Shown: positions 1-10,595 of the stretch, piece after piece
How positions within the stretch are numbered: position 1 is the first letter of the stretch
Layout of the letters: every line of letters begins with the position of its first letter
Assembly: GCA_036346275.1 (NCBI GenBank)
Contig: JAYEVK010000200.1
Coordinates: 186,001 to 250,000, forward strand
Direction: 5' to 3'
Source: Otatea glauca
Lineage: Eukaryota > Streptophyta > Magnoliopsida > Poales > Poaceae
Length of the DNA: 64,000 bases
Translations under genes and position numbers: made by a program
The notes under the pieces: generated by a model
What the model was told of the DNA's origin: nothing
Database searches by the model: none
What the model saw: only the letters and a program-made list of their open reading frames with translations

Positions 1-805
1 TTTAAATATAGAGACACTATTTTGAGACAGTTTGGATAAAGAACATTGAATGTGGACGATAGAGGAATTTTTGAGGCGTTTTTAAATTGTCAAACAAAAA
101 TTATATAGAGACATTTTTTTAAGACACTTCTTTAAATGACCTTATGATGTAGAGACATTATTTGAGGTATTTTTTATTATCTGGAGACATTTTTTTAGAT
201 GTTTAAGACATGTTGTATACTACTTATAAGAATTACAATATGAGTATAAGAAAGTTATGATGTTAGGATGAGATGTTTAGTTTGGCTACATGTTTATCGA
301 CAATGCCTCTAGTACGAGGATTGGTTCCAATCTATTTTAGAATATATTTTTTCCGTCTCTAAAGGGTGCCAGGGACACAATATTGTGCCTTTACAAAATG
401 TCTTACATAGAATGTAAAGACATTTTAGTATGTATTTCTTCGGCCGTAGCGATACTACGGTGGTGTTTGGGACAGCTCCAGCTCCACCAAAATCCATGAA
501 GTTGGTGGAGCAGGGTATTTCTAGTTCCAGAAATTTATGGAGCTGAAGCTGTGAGTACATTAAGAGTGTTTATGTAGATCATCTTGTTTACATTTTAGAC
601 TAAAAATATAAACTTAATTCACTTTATTTTAGCCTACAAACTCCAACTCTGAGGTGGAGCTGGGATCTGGAGCTCTACCAAACAGGGCCTACATATAGAG
701 GCACTATTGTGGCATTTCGAAATATGCCTCTAAAATCATATAGAGATGAAAATATACCTCTACTGTACAATAAAAACATCTCTACAAGATATTTCTCATG
801 TAGTG
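1..805. mobile_element. Right end of a CACTA (En/Spm) transposon
   Basis: The stretch ends in ATGTAGTG, whose reverse complement CACTACAT is a typical CACTA terminus. Inward of it a short motif of the form ATATAGAGACA recurs in both orientations (for example near 5, 110, 150, 690 and 740), as expected of subterminal transposase-binding repeats. The left end is outside the window, so size and coding content are unknown. No transposase reading frame is visible in this part. The repeats differ from the ACAGACGGTT type seen in the other CACTA elements of this window, so this is a separate family. Confidence 0.6.
459..689. mobile_element. Small foldback MITE inside the CACTA end
   Basis: A 231-bp unit with imperfect inverted ends (GGTGGTGTTTGG left, reverse complement GGCCCTGTTTGG right) followed inward by matching GAGCTCCAG/CTCCACC blocks. 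It is flanked on both sides by TAC, a possible 3-bp target duplication. It has no coding capacity. The size, ends and 3-bp duplication suggest a Tourist/Harbinger-like MITE, though TAC is not the usual TAA/TTA target. Confidence 0.45.
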
Positions 806-3800
806 CGGTGAGCTTTGAACGGGTAATCTAACCTCCACAAAGGAAGCTAGCCCGAAGCGCACCGTTGGATTTGAGAAGGGGATCCATCCATGGTGTAGCC
901 TAACATGTGAGATTACATCCTCCACCCTAGCACATAGCCTAGCCTATCTCCTGAGGTAGTCAATGATGAGACTTCATAAATTACTAAGCTAGGCCTATCC
1001 CATTCTAGGCATGTGGTTATATGATGTGGCTTAGTCCAATGACACACAAAGTTAAGTCCTTAATTAACCAGGGAAACACTGCCAATGCACTAATCCTACA
1101 CACAAATTCACATAGAATTATTTGAACCCTCGCACAGTCCACTGCACACAGCTTATCACATAGTCTTGTCACTTGCCCAGTCTAAATCATTTCCCACCCA
1201 TGTTGGTTAGAGTGCAATACATGCCATCATCATGTGACAACACATAACACACCTATTTTCACAAAGATATTCCATAATAGTTTAGTCATGTATAAATTTG
1301 TATTTTATAATGATATCAACAACCCATTGCATTGCTAAGCATACTACTCATGTCTAAACTAATCCATTTGGTTCTACATTACTGCTCAACTAATAATTAA
1401 CCAACCTTTGGTGACAAATGATCATAGTATACAAATGATAAGGTAGGCATATCTCAAATAGGTGGCATACCTAATCTCGAAATAATAAAAACATTAGATA
1501 CATTGAATTAGCATGCAATAATTTGAAACAAAATAAGTTTTGTAAAAGCTAAGTGAAATATGGTCAAAGCACAACAAGCCTTGCTCTTGGTATGTTGCTA
1601 TTCATTTATCTTTTTCTTTAGTCTTCAACTTCCTTGACCTTCAGCTACTTTGAATGACTTCCGAACATCTACATCTAATGAGAGATTAAATGAAAATACA
1701 AAAAAAAATTAAAAATAAATTCAAATAAACTCCATATCTAGAGTAGATGGTAGTAGAAGATAGGACTCAATTTTAGATGAATTTAGAAACTTGAATGTGA
1801 TAGGGGGTAGCCCGATCTTGCGATGACGAATATGATAACTCGGACCCATGAACTCTGACGAATAATGGCGCCAACCACCATCTCAATACGGTAACCTGCG
1901 ACACATGAATTCGCCTAAGAACACGCTTCGATCCTCGCCTACTTGACCACATGAAAGTAGACGCACGTTTCCTTGCAATCACCCCGAAGAAGTTGCAAGA
2001 ACAACGGTAATAATTTCAGATTGAAACTCCCTATTTTAATGGGGGTATTGGAGCACAAGCCATAGAATCAAGAGTATATCTTTAATCTGAAAATTTGTGG
2101 TTCTCTTTACAATGGAGGGAGTACACATATATATACAGATGAGAGGGGGCAAGAATAGTATGCGGCATGAACAGTACTTGGATATGAATAGTTATTCGGA
2201 CATGAACAGTACTCAGACAAAAGTTGCCATATGAAGCACTCTCTTCTTTCTATGTCATGGTGATCAACTTCCTTTCTTGGAGATTGCTGAAATCCCTTCT
2301 TGCCAAGACATGGTGATCTCTTTCCTTTGTTGAAGATTGCCCATATCTCTTGCCTTGTCATAGTGATCTCTTTCCTTACTTCAAGATTACTAATATCTCT
2401 CTTTCCTTTTCTTCTTTTCCTTCCTTCTTTCTTGCTTTATTCCTTTCTTCTCTGATGGTATATATGAAAGGATATGGAGCACATGAACCGTGCATGTGAA
2501 TAGTGTCTCCATGTGGGTCCTGTCCACCCTCACCTCCCTCTGGGGTCCACCATAATACATTCATGCAATTTGGCTCTCATATTGATTTTTGTGCAATCTT
2601 CATACCTAATAACAAGCAAGCACCCTCTATTAGGTAGTATAAAATTCTCATAGAAATATAACAATGATTTCTTAAGGAAATGATTCACATGTTGATATTT
2701 GATGCGGGTTAGTAATTCTTTCCAATTAATTAAAATATTAAACCAGAAAGTACTGAACATGTGCATATCCGCATCAGAATGTGTTCAATTGTAGGTTGTA
2801 CGAAGGAGAACATGCTTTCGAAAATTTGGTTAGAAAGGAAAATGCTAATAATTGAGAGAGAAAGGAGAATATTCTAGGTAATATTTCTTTGAGTTTATTT
2901 AATTAAAAAGAACAAAGGATGATGCGTGGACCCTCGATCTATGGACCTGGTCCACAGAGAAGGAAAATTTTCCATGGTGAACCGGGCTCATGGAACAGCG
3001 GCACTAACAGTATGGTTGGCATGTCGACCTCACGGCTCATGGTGAACTAGGTTCACTGATTTGATCTAGGGTTAGAGTGAGGTGGTAGCTTGCGTGGCAC
3101 ACATGTGGCACTAAGGTGGCGACCACATCAGCGACACGTCAACAGTGGCACATGAGGATCAAGGGCTAACAGCATCGGTGGGGCTCCAGTAGACAGCGTT
3201 GACGCTAGCACGTGTGGATTTCGGCAGGGCGAAGGTGAAATGCAGAGAGGATGATGAGACGAGTACAATAACATGAATGAATATCATCGGTGAGGACCAC
3301 GGTGGGTGACGGTAACAACGAAGGTTCTAGCACGATGGGGCTCATAGTGGAGATAGTGGATCAACAGGTTTTCATTGGCAAAAAGGCGAGAACAAAGTAG
3401 AACGTGACGAGGTGAAGCCAGATCGATGGGGGATGGCAGAGGAAGCTCGCTAGTGGTGACATAATCAAGCGGTGAAGACCCTCAACTAGAGTTGATGAAG
3501 ATGCACCCTACCACCACGATTGTTGTGGCTCTACTTCAATTGAGCGGCCGAGAATGAAGGCGATAGCCAGGAACATGGCATGATGAGGTTCGATATGAAA
3601 GATACGTTGCGATGCGGGGGAAAATGAGCTCTTCCTTCTGCTCCTATGGCAGCGATAGCTCGGCTTGACGAAGACAATGGATCAGGAGCACGGATGGATG
3701 ATCCAAGATGTAGGCGACAAGACACAGCTGCGGGTTGAAGGATTCAGCCTCATAAGCAGCGAGGCACAAGCGGCGCTGGACTGGGAGAAGATGACTTGGG

Positions 3801-4534
3801 TAGGGGTGCATGGTGAGGTATCGTGCAATAGCGCTAGGGCTTCGAGGGTGGTGGGACTTAAGGATGTGGGAGCGTGGGTCAAGGAGGCCTTATATAGACT
3901 GTTAGGGTGCCGTGGAGGCGGAGTTTTTGGTGCACACGCCAAGGTAGGCGGCGGCAACCATGTTCGGGATGGACTAGTGAAGAAGATGAGCAAGGTGCCT
4001 AACATGTAGGCTCCATCGGTCAACAACATAGTGTGGGTGGTAGCTAGAGTCAAGCTGGGCTGAGAGTAAGCGGGCCAGTGCAATAGTGGAGTTGGGCTTC
4101 GACTCGGAGGCAAGGAGCACGACGGCTAGAGGGCTGGGCTGGGGAGAGCAAACTAGGTTCGCCCTGATAGAGAGAGATGGAATAGTGGGACCGAGAGGAG
4201 AGGAGATGAGTCGGCAAAGGATTTCGGCTGATAGGAAAGATTGGAAAAATAAATTGATTTCTGAATTTTAGAAAAAAAAATTAATCAAACTAAGCTCAAA
4301 ATAAAAAGCAAATGGACACTGAAAATTCCAATAAAATAAAGAAAAATACTTTGCAATAAAGGAACCCAAATAAAACTAGTTTTGATTTAATTGAAGTTTA
4401 GATTATCCATATTAAATCATTTTAACTTTGTAAATTCCTGGTTAAGCTTCATTAATGCAAGGAAAATTGGTGCAAGTTTTTGGGAACCTAGTCTACTCAA
4501 AAGATTTTTGAAAACTTAAAAATTGGATGTTATA
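806..4534 (-). mobile_element. Large LTR remnant (GTTACA-ended superfamily), split by a solo LTR
   Basis: The segments 806-1797 and 2782-4534 match, block by block, the clean insertion at 37464-40440: the CAGGG/TTAATTAACCAGGG block near 1060, the AT-rich GAATTTAGAAA block near 1770, a GC-rich block with gene-like but unconvincing open frames, then an AT-rich tail ending GGATGTTATA (a decayed GTTACA end). The left end was lost to, or lies beyond, the CACTA element. The open frames of 60-143 codons in the GC-rich part run on both strands and have no recognisable domain, so I do not call them genes. Confidence 0.55.
1798..2776 (-). mobile_element. Solo LTR, 979 bp, 5-bp TSD GAATG
   Basis: Starts TGATAGGGGG and ends CCGCATCA; GAATG lies directly on both sides (1793-1797 and 2777-2781). 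The sequence is related end to end to the LTR at 44693-45749, whose polypurine tract sets the orientation as minus. There are no internal genes, so it is a solo LTR left by recombination. The empty site can be read in the homologous copy near 39150, where the flanking blocks are joined without this insertion. Confidence 0.8.
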
Positions 4535-6447
4535 GTCATCTAGTGTGCGACATATTTAAGATAAAATGGAATTTCTACGCAACACTCAACAATTGTTTTA
4601 TGATTTTAGTCAAATTTCTGAATTTGAATCAATGTCACAATTCGTACACCGGTTATGCTTTGTTGCCTTCTTCTTTGTGACCGGCTAGGCCTAGCCTGTG
4701 GGCAAGCGCCGCTGCCACCACCAACAAAGACACGCTGTCGTCTCCGCCATATGCCTTCTTTCTTTTTCTAATATTGTAATATCACAAAAAAATAAAGAAT
4801 AAAGGGGAAAACCCCATGTGGGCTAGGCTGTCAGCTTGCTGGCCGAGTTGGCCACCCTAACCTCTCCTAACCCTAGCTTCCCCCAATTCCTCCCAGCTGC
4901 AACCTCCTACCCCCCTTTCCCTGTGCTCAGTCACCTCCCCTTCCTCTCCCCAATTGCAGCCACAAGCATCCCATCCTTCCCAACCCTAGCCACCCCTCCC
5001 CTATGCTGCCACGCTGGCCACCCTTCTCGAGCCACAGGCGCTGTTGCTCCCGGTGGTGGTGAAGGTCTTGGAGGAACTAGGGCAGAAGTTGTGGGACGCG
5101 TGGATGAGTGAAGAATGCGTGATTTGAGGGGAATCGCTGTCACCACCACTTCATTGAGTCTTTGGGTGTAGGTATAACCCTTAGGCTGATTTTGAGTGGT
5201 GTTGGTGCTATGATTGGGTGCTGTTGATGGTTTCATCGGTAGATGTGACTTGTAGTGTTCACCGGTTTGATTTTGGGTAGGTTCAGTTTTTGAGCAGCAT
5301 TGGATTTGATCTGCAGGTTGAGTTTTGGGGCACTTTGTTCATTTTCAGAGGCCACGAGAGTTATGAAAAACATATATTATTGTCTAAAGTTTTGTTAAAG
5401 TACAAGAACGTTAAATTTGGTTTAACGGTTTAAAATTTATGACCTGTTGAAGTGCGCTGTCCAGAATATGGTCACTACTGGAAGTAGTCTCTGTCATCTG
5501 AAGATTAGGGCTTTTTATTGGTCGAATTAAATTATCTCCATAACTAGAGAAAATTAGATAATTTTCTGTAGATTTCATAAATCACATGGTTTGCTATATT
5601 TAGAGTTGTATAAAAATAGTTACGAAATTGTGAAGTCTGCTGTCCAGTGAGTTGACAGATCGGTCTTCGGAGTTGAAATCGAGAGGTTAGATGAATTAAT
5701 TGAAAAACATGGATACCTAGAAAATTTTAGGAAATCTCCTGTATTTTTCTTAAATTATGTGATTTTCTGTATTTGGGCTCTTGAATTAGAAATTATAGTC
5801 GTCTGACCATCGGGATAGAAAATGGGTTGAACTGTCCGACGAGTGAGAAGGTTAAAAATCGGTGTTGTACATAGGTGCGACGTTGTTAAGTTTGATGCTT
5901 GTAATGTGATTGCATGATTTTGAGATGGATGTATCTATTGCGGTAGGTGTGACTTCAGGAGTGGTTTCAACCTCACGCCACTCGACTCCCTGTGGGTAAA
6001 GATGCAAGTGCATGGTAGAATGATGTTTATGTTGAGATGAATTATCGTTTAAAATTGATAGGTGTTACCTTGGTGTCCTATATGATTATAGTGAATCATT
6101 GCATTTGTTTATGGTTGAAATCTTGGTAATGATGATGAAAGATGGATAATGAATTCTATAACTTGTATTCGTATCATGAAAAGTGCATATGAGCTAGGTC
6201 GGTGAGAAAGTCATATGACTAATCCGGAGTGCTCTTGAGTAAGACCTACTCGTAGGCCATCTACGGGATGGATGGGAGTAAGACATACTTATAGGCCCCT
6301 CCACGGGATGGAAGGGAATGAGAGTGTGACACCGACGGTTGTGCACTCAGCTATACCGGTATAAATTATGAGATATGCATATGAGCATGCATACATATTT
6401 GCATTGTGTCACTAATGGTGTGATGACTAATAAGGTAAATGTGATTA
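4535..6447 (+). mobile_element. Left part of an LTR-type remnant, no gene
   Basis: Contains a C-rich leader-like block (4830-5050), a conserved block around GGTATAACCC (5170), a block CTTCAGGAGTGG...CACGCCACTC (5950) and one around ACGGGATGGA...GACACCGACGG (6260-6340). The same blocks in the same order recur at 30365-32691 and in part at 45900-46290 and 48361-48700, so this is a fragment of the same large-LTR superfamily, in plus orientation. It is interrupted at 6448 by the CACTA element and resumes at 17513. No gag or pol sequence is present. Confidence 0.5.
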
Positions 6448-6539
6448 CTCTACTATAGAAAAGGACATTACAGATGATTCAGAACTGTCATCACAGATGG
6501 TTTTTTGAACCATCTGTAACCATGTGTAAGGTAAATGTG

Positions 6540-7020
6540 ATTCCTCTAGATTTCCAAATTTGCCACAACTTGGATGCTCCAAATTTGCCATGACTCCAAA
6601 TTTACCATGACTTGGAGACTCCAAGTTTTGGCTAAGTATGTACATTTACCATGACTTGGATGCTCTAAATTTGCCATGACATGGACCATGACTTGGATGC
6701 TCCAAACCTGCCATGACATGGGAACTTCGCCAAAATTTGAAGCATCGTACATTTACCATGACTTGGATGCCATGACTTGAGACTTTCCGTGACTTGGATG
6801 CTCCAAATTTGCCATGACTTGGAGACTTAGCCAAAATTTGAAGCATTCAAGTCATGGCAAATTTAAAATCTAAAGCATCCAAGTCATGGCAAATTTGGAG
6901 ACTTAGCCAAAATTTGAAGCATCCAAGCCATGGTAAATTTGGATACCAAGCCAAAATTTAAAGCATCAAAGTCTCATGGTAAATTTGGAGACAGCCAAAA
7001 TTTGAAGCATCCGAGAAACT
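6540..7020. repeat. Minisatellite with units in both orientations
   Basis: A unit of about 44 bp containing CATCCAAGTCATGGCAAATT and TTAGCCAAAATTTGAAG recurs about ten times. In the left half it runs mainly as the reverse complement (ATGACTTGGATGCTCC), in the right half mainly forward, so the array can fold on itself. The open frames of 66-68 codons here are translations of the repeat and are not genes. Confidence 0.8.
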
Positions 7021-7104
7021 AATATTATTAATTGGAAATACCATTACTACAAGGAAAAGGATAATGACAGTGACTCTTCATTTCAACCAGACTACAACAC
7101 GCAA

Positions 7105-7670
7105 AAGATAATGGGCACCTTTCGTCTCCTGGATAATATTACGAAGTTTCTCTTTCTCGGCCATCTCTTCATAGTACTTCATTTTCATATCTTCACACTA
7201 TGCAATTGCAATCGCAAAACCATACAATGCTTACAAACTTTTTGATCAAGCTCACATGTAAATGTAGCAACAATGCCACTTTAGATATTACCTAAGGCTT
7301 GAACAGCTCCAATCATCTTTCTCAAATCACGAATTGAGTTTGCACAGTCATGTGCTTCAAGAGATAACAATGCTCTTGTTTCATAGCCTGAGGGTTATAC
7401 AAAGTGGTACAATCAGAAGTAACAAGTAACAACTATTGTAGTTTCATAGCTCTTAGTTGGTTAGTTTGTCTATCGAGAGTTTGTTCTGTCAGCAATGGGA
7501 CGACCTTTTGGAGAAGCTCCAACTTAAGTCTCTCAAGCTCATGATTTGTAGATTCCACTAAAGACCATGCCATATAACACTCATCGGACTTCATGTTGCA
7601 TTGGCTGGTTAGCTCCTCAATATGTTTCTCATACTTTGAGATCAATTTACTTGTTCTAGTCTTGAGCAGT
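7105..7670 (-). pseudogene. Captured kinesin-14 (KIN-14) gene fragment
   Basis: Three exon-like blocks on the minus strand encode stretches typical of the coiled coil and neck before a plant KIN-14 motor. Block 7441-7670 includes EELTSQCNMKSDECYMAW and ELERLKLELLQK. Block 7292-7385 includes LEAHDCANSIRDLRKMIGAV. Block about 7105-7197 includes CEDMKMKYYEEMAEKEKLRN followed by IIQETKG. Intron-like sequence with GT/AG borders lies between the last two. In intact KIN-14 proteins this order leads into the neck and the motor domain; here the sequence breaks off after ETKG and no motor is present. It is fused within about 10 bp to the NF-YB fragment. The copy kept introns, so it was captured at the DNA level. 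Identification is by eye but the motif order is specific. Confidence 0.75.
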
Positions 7671-7679
7671 AAGTACCTA

Positions 7680-7889
7680 GTAGAGCTTGAGGGGCTCGAC
7701 GTAGTCCTTGAAGCCGAGCGGACTCATGGACTAGATTAGGTCATCCCTGTTGATGTTCTTCTGCTTCTCCTTCATGCACTTGTCACTCGCTCTGCAGGGA
7801 TCACACGAAACTTGATTAGGCACTTCACATCAAAGGCAAGATAGTAATACTCACTCGTTGGTGACAAAGCTAATGATCTCAGAGACGCA
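7680..7889 (-). pseudogene. Captured NF-YB (HAP3) histone-fold fragment
   Basis: Two minus-strand exon blocks, 7855-7889 and 7680-7791, separated by an intron with GTGAGT donor and CTGCAG acceptor, encode CVSEIISFVTNE then ASDKCMKEKQKNIN, RDDLI, SMSPLGFKDYVEPLKLY. This is the alpha2-alpha3 part of the NF-YB histone fold, the subunit that pairs with NF-YC to bind CCAAT. The conserved Trp before SM(S/T)xLGF is a TAG stop. The N-terminal part of the domain is missing. The splice phase across the intron is intact (GA|A), so the piece came from a spliced gene copied as DNA. Confidence 0.8.
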
Positions 7890-7949
7890 CTACTGGAGAC
7901 GGGCGGCGTGCGGGTAGCTCAGGTCCCGAGGGGGACACCGAGGGGGACG

Positions 7950-8881
7950 TGATAGAACTATGCGTCCCGATCTTTCGATAAGAGGAGGTAGCGTTGATCT
8001 GGTGGAGGGCGAAGTTGGCGGCCCAACTACAATGAACCCGATGTTGCGCCTTAGCGACCGGTACACCACCCTCCTGAAGGTTATTGATCCCGCGGGAAGC
8101 GCGACCAACCTAACCACGAAGGTCTTTGTTCCTACGAGTAATCGAAGAACCAGCAAGAACAAGGGATTACAAGCAACTCAATGGCGAATATGAATTCAGA
8201 TCAGTTCTGAAACAAAAACACTCGAAGTTGGGGTTCCGATGAACAAGTAGACGGGCGGCCTAGTCTGCACGTGCGAGTACAAGCAGTAGCAATGGCTAAC
8301 TGAATCAAACAAAACCCAAAACCCTAATTATGGTGACGGCTGGCTAATTATAGACCAAGGGCGTGCAACACTAGGCCTTAACATGAGCCTATTGATTACA
8401 ACTCGAAATAAAGACTAGAGCCCAATTAGACTCGGACTAGAAAAGTGTTCTGGATTGTTTTACGTATTCCTGTTGACTCGAAAGGAATTTGAAGGTGATG
8501 TCGGATCGGTTGGAAAGAGGACGACCAGAGCTTTCGTTCTTGTACTCGTAGGCCTCCAGAAGCCTTTTGGATCAAATGTTATGGCCGTTTGAATTTGACC
8601 ATCTCTGGGAGTCCGAATCTGATTCCAATTTGCTCTTCCCTCCGGACGCGAACTCCTTTGTGCGTTGTGGGTCTTCTCTATGGTTCCTAAGAATAATCAC
8701 ATAATCACAAAAATTAAGTAGCATCCCATTCATTGTATCATTAATTGGAATATTTAGGAACGCCTTCACCTGATAATTTAGTTGACATGCACGGGCTTGA
8801 GTGAGTGGTCCTTGAAGTGGTGGTTCATCTTGGTGAGTGGAGTTAGAGCTGGTTGTATCCATTGTGGAGATGTCCTCATCA
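7950..8881 (-). repeat. 3' LTR of the Ty3 element
   Basis: Runs from TGATAGAACT (plus strand) to CCTCATCA; on the coding strand it begins TGATGAGG directly after the polypurine tract. Aligned without gaps to 16033-16964. The 3' end of the pol reading frame extends far into it. Confidence 0.95.
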
Positions 8882-9229
8882 TCCTCCCTCTCTTGAAATG
8901 GAGTCGTCCTCGACTCAAGCTCATCTTCATCACCCATGTACGGCTTCAAATCAGCAACATTGAAAGAATTGCTTACACCGTAGTCTGCAGGCAAATCAAG
9001 CTTGTATGCATTATCATTTATCTTAGCAATCACTTTAAAAGGACCATCAGCTCTATGCATCAATTTAGACTTTCGCAAATCAGGAAACCTATCCTTTCTC
9101 AAGTGCAACCAAACAAGATCTCCAGGTTCAAAAGTTATTTCCTTCCTACCCTGACTACCAGCAGCTCTATATCTAGAATTCATGCGCTCAATGTTATCTT
9201 TAGTAGTCTCATGTAATTTCAGCACAAAG
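8572..9229 (-). pseudogene. Ty3 integrase C-terminal part and tail
   Basis: A 217-codon open frame. It contains RMNSRYRAAG, then FEPGDLVWLHLRKDRFPDLR and the SKLMHRADGPFKVI block with YKLDLPADYG and FNVADLKPYM, which is the integrase C-terminal domain of Ty3 elements just after the catalytic core. No chromodomain follows. After an acidic stretch the frame runs on into the 3' LTR for about 100 codons. At its N-terminal side the frame is cut by the solo LTR at 9247; the rest of the integrase resumes beyond 10595. Confidence 0.85.
8882..8894 (-). other. Polypurine tract of the Ty3 element
   Basis: The minus strand reads AAGAGAGGGAGGA immediately before the TGATG start of the 3' LTR, the expected primer site for plus-strand DNA synthesis. 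Confidence 0.85.
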
Positions 9230-9242
9230 TCAGCACGTTTAG
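9208..9242. repeat. Direct repeat flanking the inserted solo LTR (left copy)
   Basis: The 25 bases 9208-9232 recur exactly at 10596-10620, just after the LTR end. The next ten bases are related (GCACGTTTAG left, AGACATTTAG right). The repeat is a piece of the Ty3 integrase reading frame. It is much longer than a normal 5-bp LTR target duplication, and the 5-bp flanks of the LTR proper (GTTAG and CTCAT) do not match. Confidence 0.8.
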
Positions 9243-9246
9243 TTAG

Positions 9247-10595
9247 TGTTATGCCCTTGAGGCAATCATTTAGATGATTGTAACATGACTATGTTTATGA
9301 ATAATAATATGATTATTGGTCCAATGAATGTATATCATTGTATTGATCAACAAGTATGTGACTTGATTATGAAGCTCTTTACTTAATGATGTAATTCGAT
9401 AAATATCTCTGATCGGATATCATCGTATAGGATTACGATGAATAGATCAGCACATGTAGTGATCGATGATCATGCTTCATAGATCATGGGATATGGAGAT
9501 ATCATCTCTACATTGTGGACCATGTTGAAGAACATGGGTTAGATAGACCCGCTATGGGACAACTGCGAGAATGTTTCATTCTTATGTGTCATCGTGTATC
9601 TCATACCTAGAAGATGTATGATCCTTAGACTCGAGATTGTCATATTCCCTACATGTGTAATAGTTTTCCTTGGGGCTATCAAACACTACTTCCTAACCGG
9701 ATAGTTATAAAGGTAGCTTTCATGTTTACTATGAAACGTGCAGAGGGAAGTGAGCAGTCAAGATGGAATTTGCCACTCCAATGAAACGGAGATATATGAC
9801 AAGGCCACTCGTGTGATATGATTAAGAAAGTGCATGGCCATGCCGTGATTGAGGAGTCAATCACAACTTATTAATATATCACGGATACGAGAGATGGATT
9901 GAATCATCAAAGGATGACATGCTTCTCGCCTTGAGATCAATCTTCATATACTTGGCAAAGGGATTATTACATGAGTTCTTTTGATAGGTTACATTCGATT
10001 TGATCACAAGATGTTTGGGAGTTGGCATACTTTGCAAGAAGCCGCTACCAACTATTGGATTGAAAAGGAGTTTTCAATCCATGTCCAAACGTATGTGAAC
10101 CTGCAGGGTCACACACTTAATGGGCTGGGACGCATTAATTTGGATTGGATCCGTAATTAATGAACCTCGTGGGCTTAGCATGCTGGTGGGCCCTGGTTTA
10201 GGGTTTCATCTCGTGGCTATATAAGGAGGGGAGGAGGGAGGGCGCAGAGTGTGCTTTCCACGGTTTAGGTTTGATTCACTTGAAACCCTAGCCTCCTCCT
10301 CTCTCGCGCCGCCGAGCGACTAGGTGCTTGCACACCGACGCACGGCGTTCCATCTCTGGACGTGTGGACTACTGCGGTGACGCTGCTGCGACTGCGGCGT
10401 GGGAGGACGATCCACGGCGAGGCGAGGACGATCCACTACATCGACGCAACGACTGCGGCGAGGACGAACCACTACATCGACGCGAAGGATTCCGCAATCG
10501 CGTCTAGTGGTAATCTTATCTATGATCCCCTTCTTGCAGTAGCTTTACGGTTGCGCGGTTTTTTTGTGCTAGCGTAGCATACGCGCTTCCCTTCA
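9247..10595 (+). mobile_element. Solo LTR, Copia-like, 1349 bp
   Basis: Starts TGTTATGCCC and ends TTCCCTTCA, which I associate with a grass Ty1/Copia LTR family. It includes a TATA box at 10218, followed by a transcribed-looking GC-rich leader from about 10240 (AAACCCTAGCC, CGCCGCCGAGC). No internal gag-pol sequence is present. The 71-codon frame at 10362-10577 is GC-rich leader sequence without a recognisable domain. Confidence 0.75.
10218..10224 (+). promoter_or_regulatory. TATA box of the solo LTR
   Basis: TATATAA followed about 35 bases downstream by the start of a pyrimidine/GC-rich leader; its position about two thirds through the LTR is usual for an LTR promoter. Transcription would run rightward, antisense to the host Ty3 element. 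Confidence 0.5.

Noticed and set aside
3665..4113. Overlapping 114- and 143-codon frames on opposite strands
   Set aside because: Low-complexity frames in the GC-rich block of an LTR remnant; the equivalent block in related copies is not conserved as protein.
7890..8193. Frames in the Ty3 LTR (repeated at 15887-16276)
   Set aside because: Same LTR sequence in both places; no domain and both strands open.
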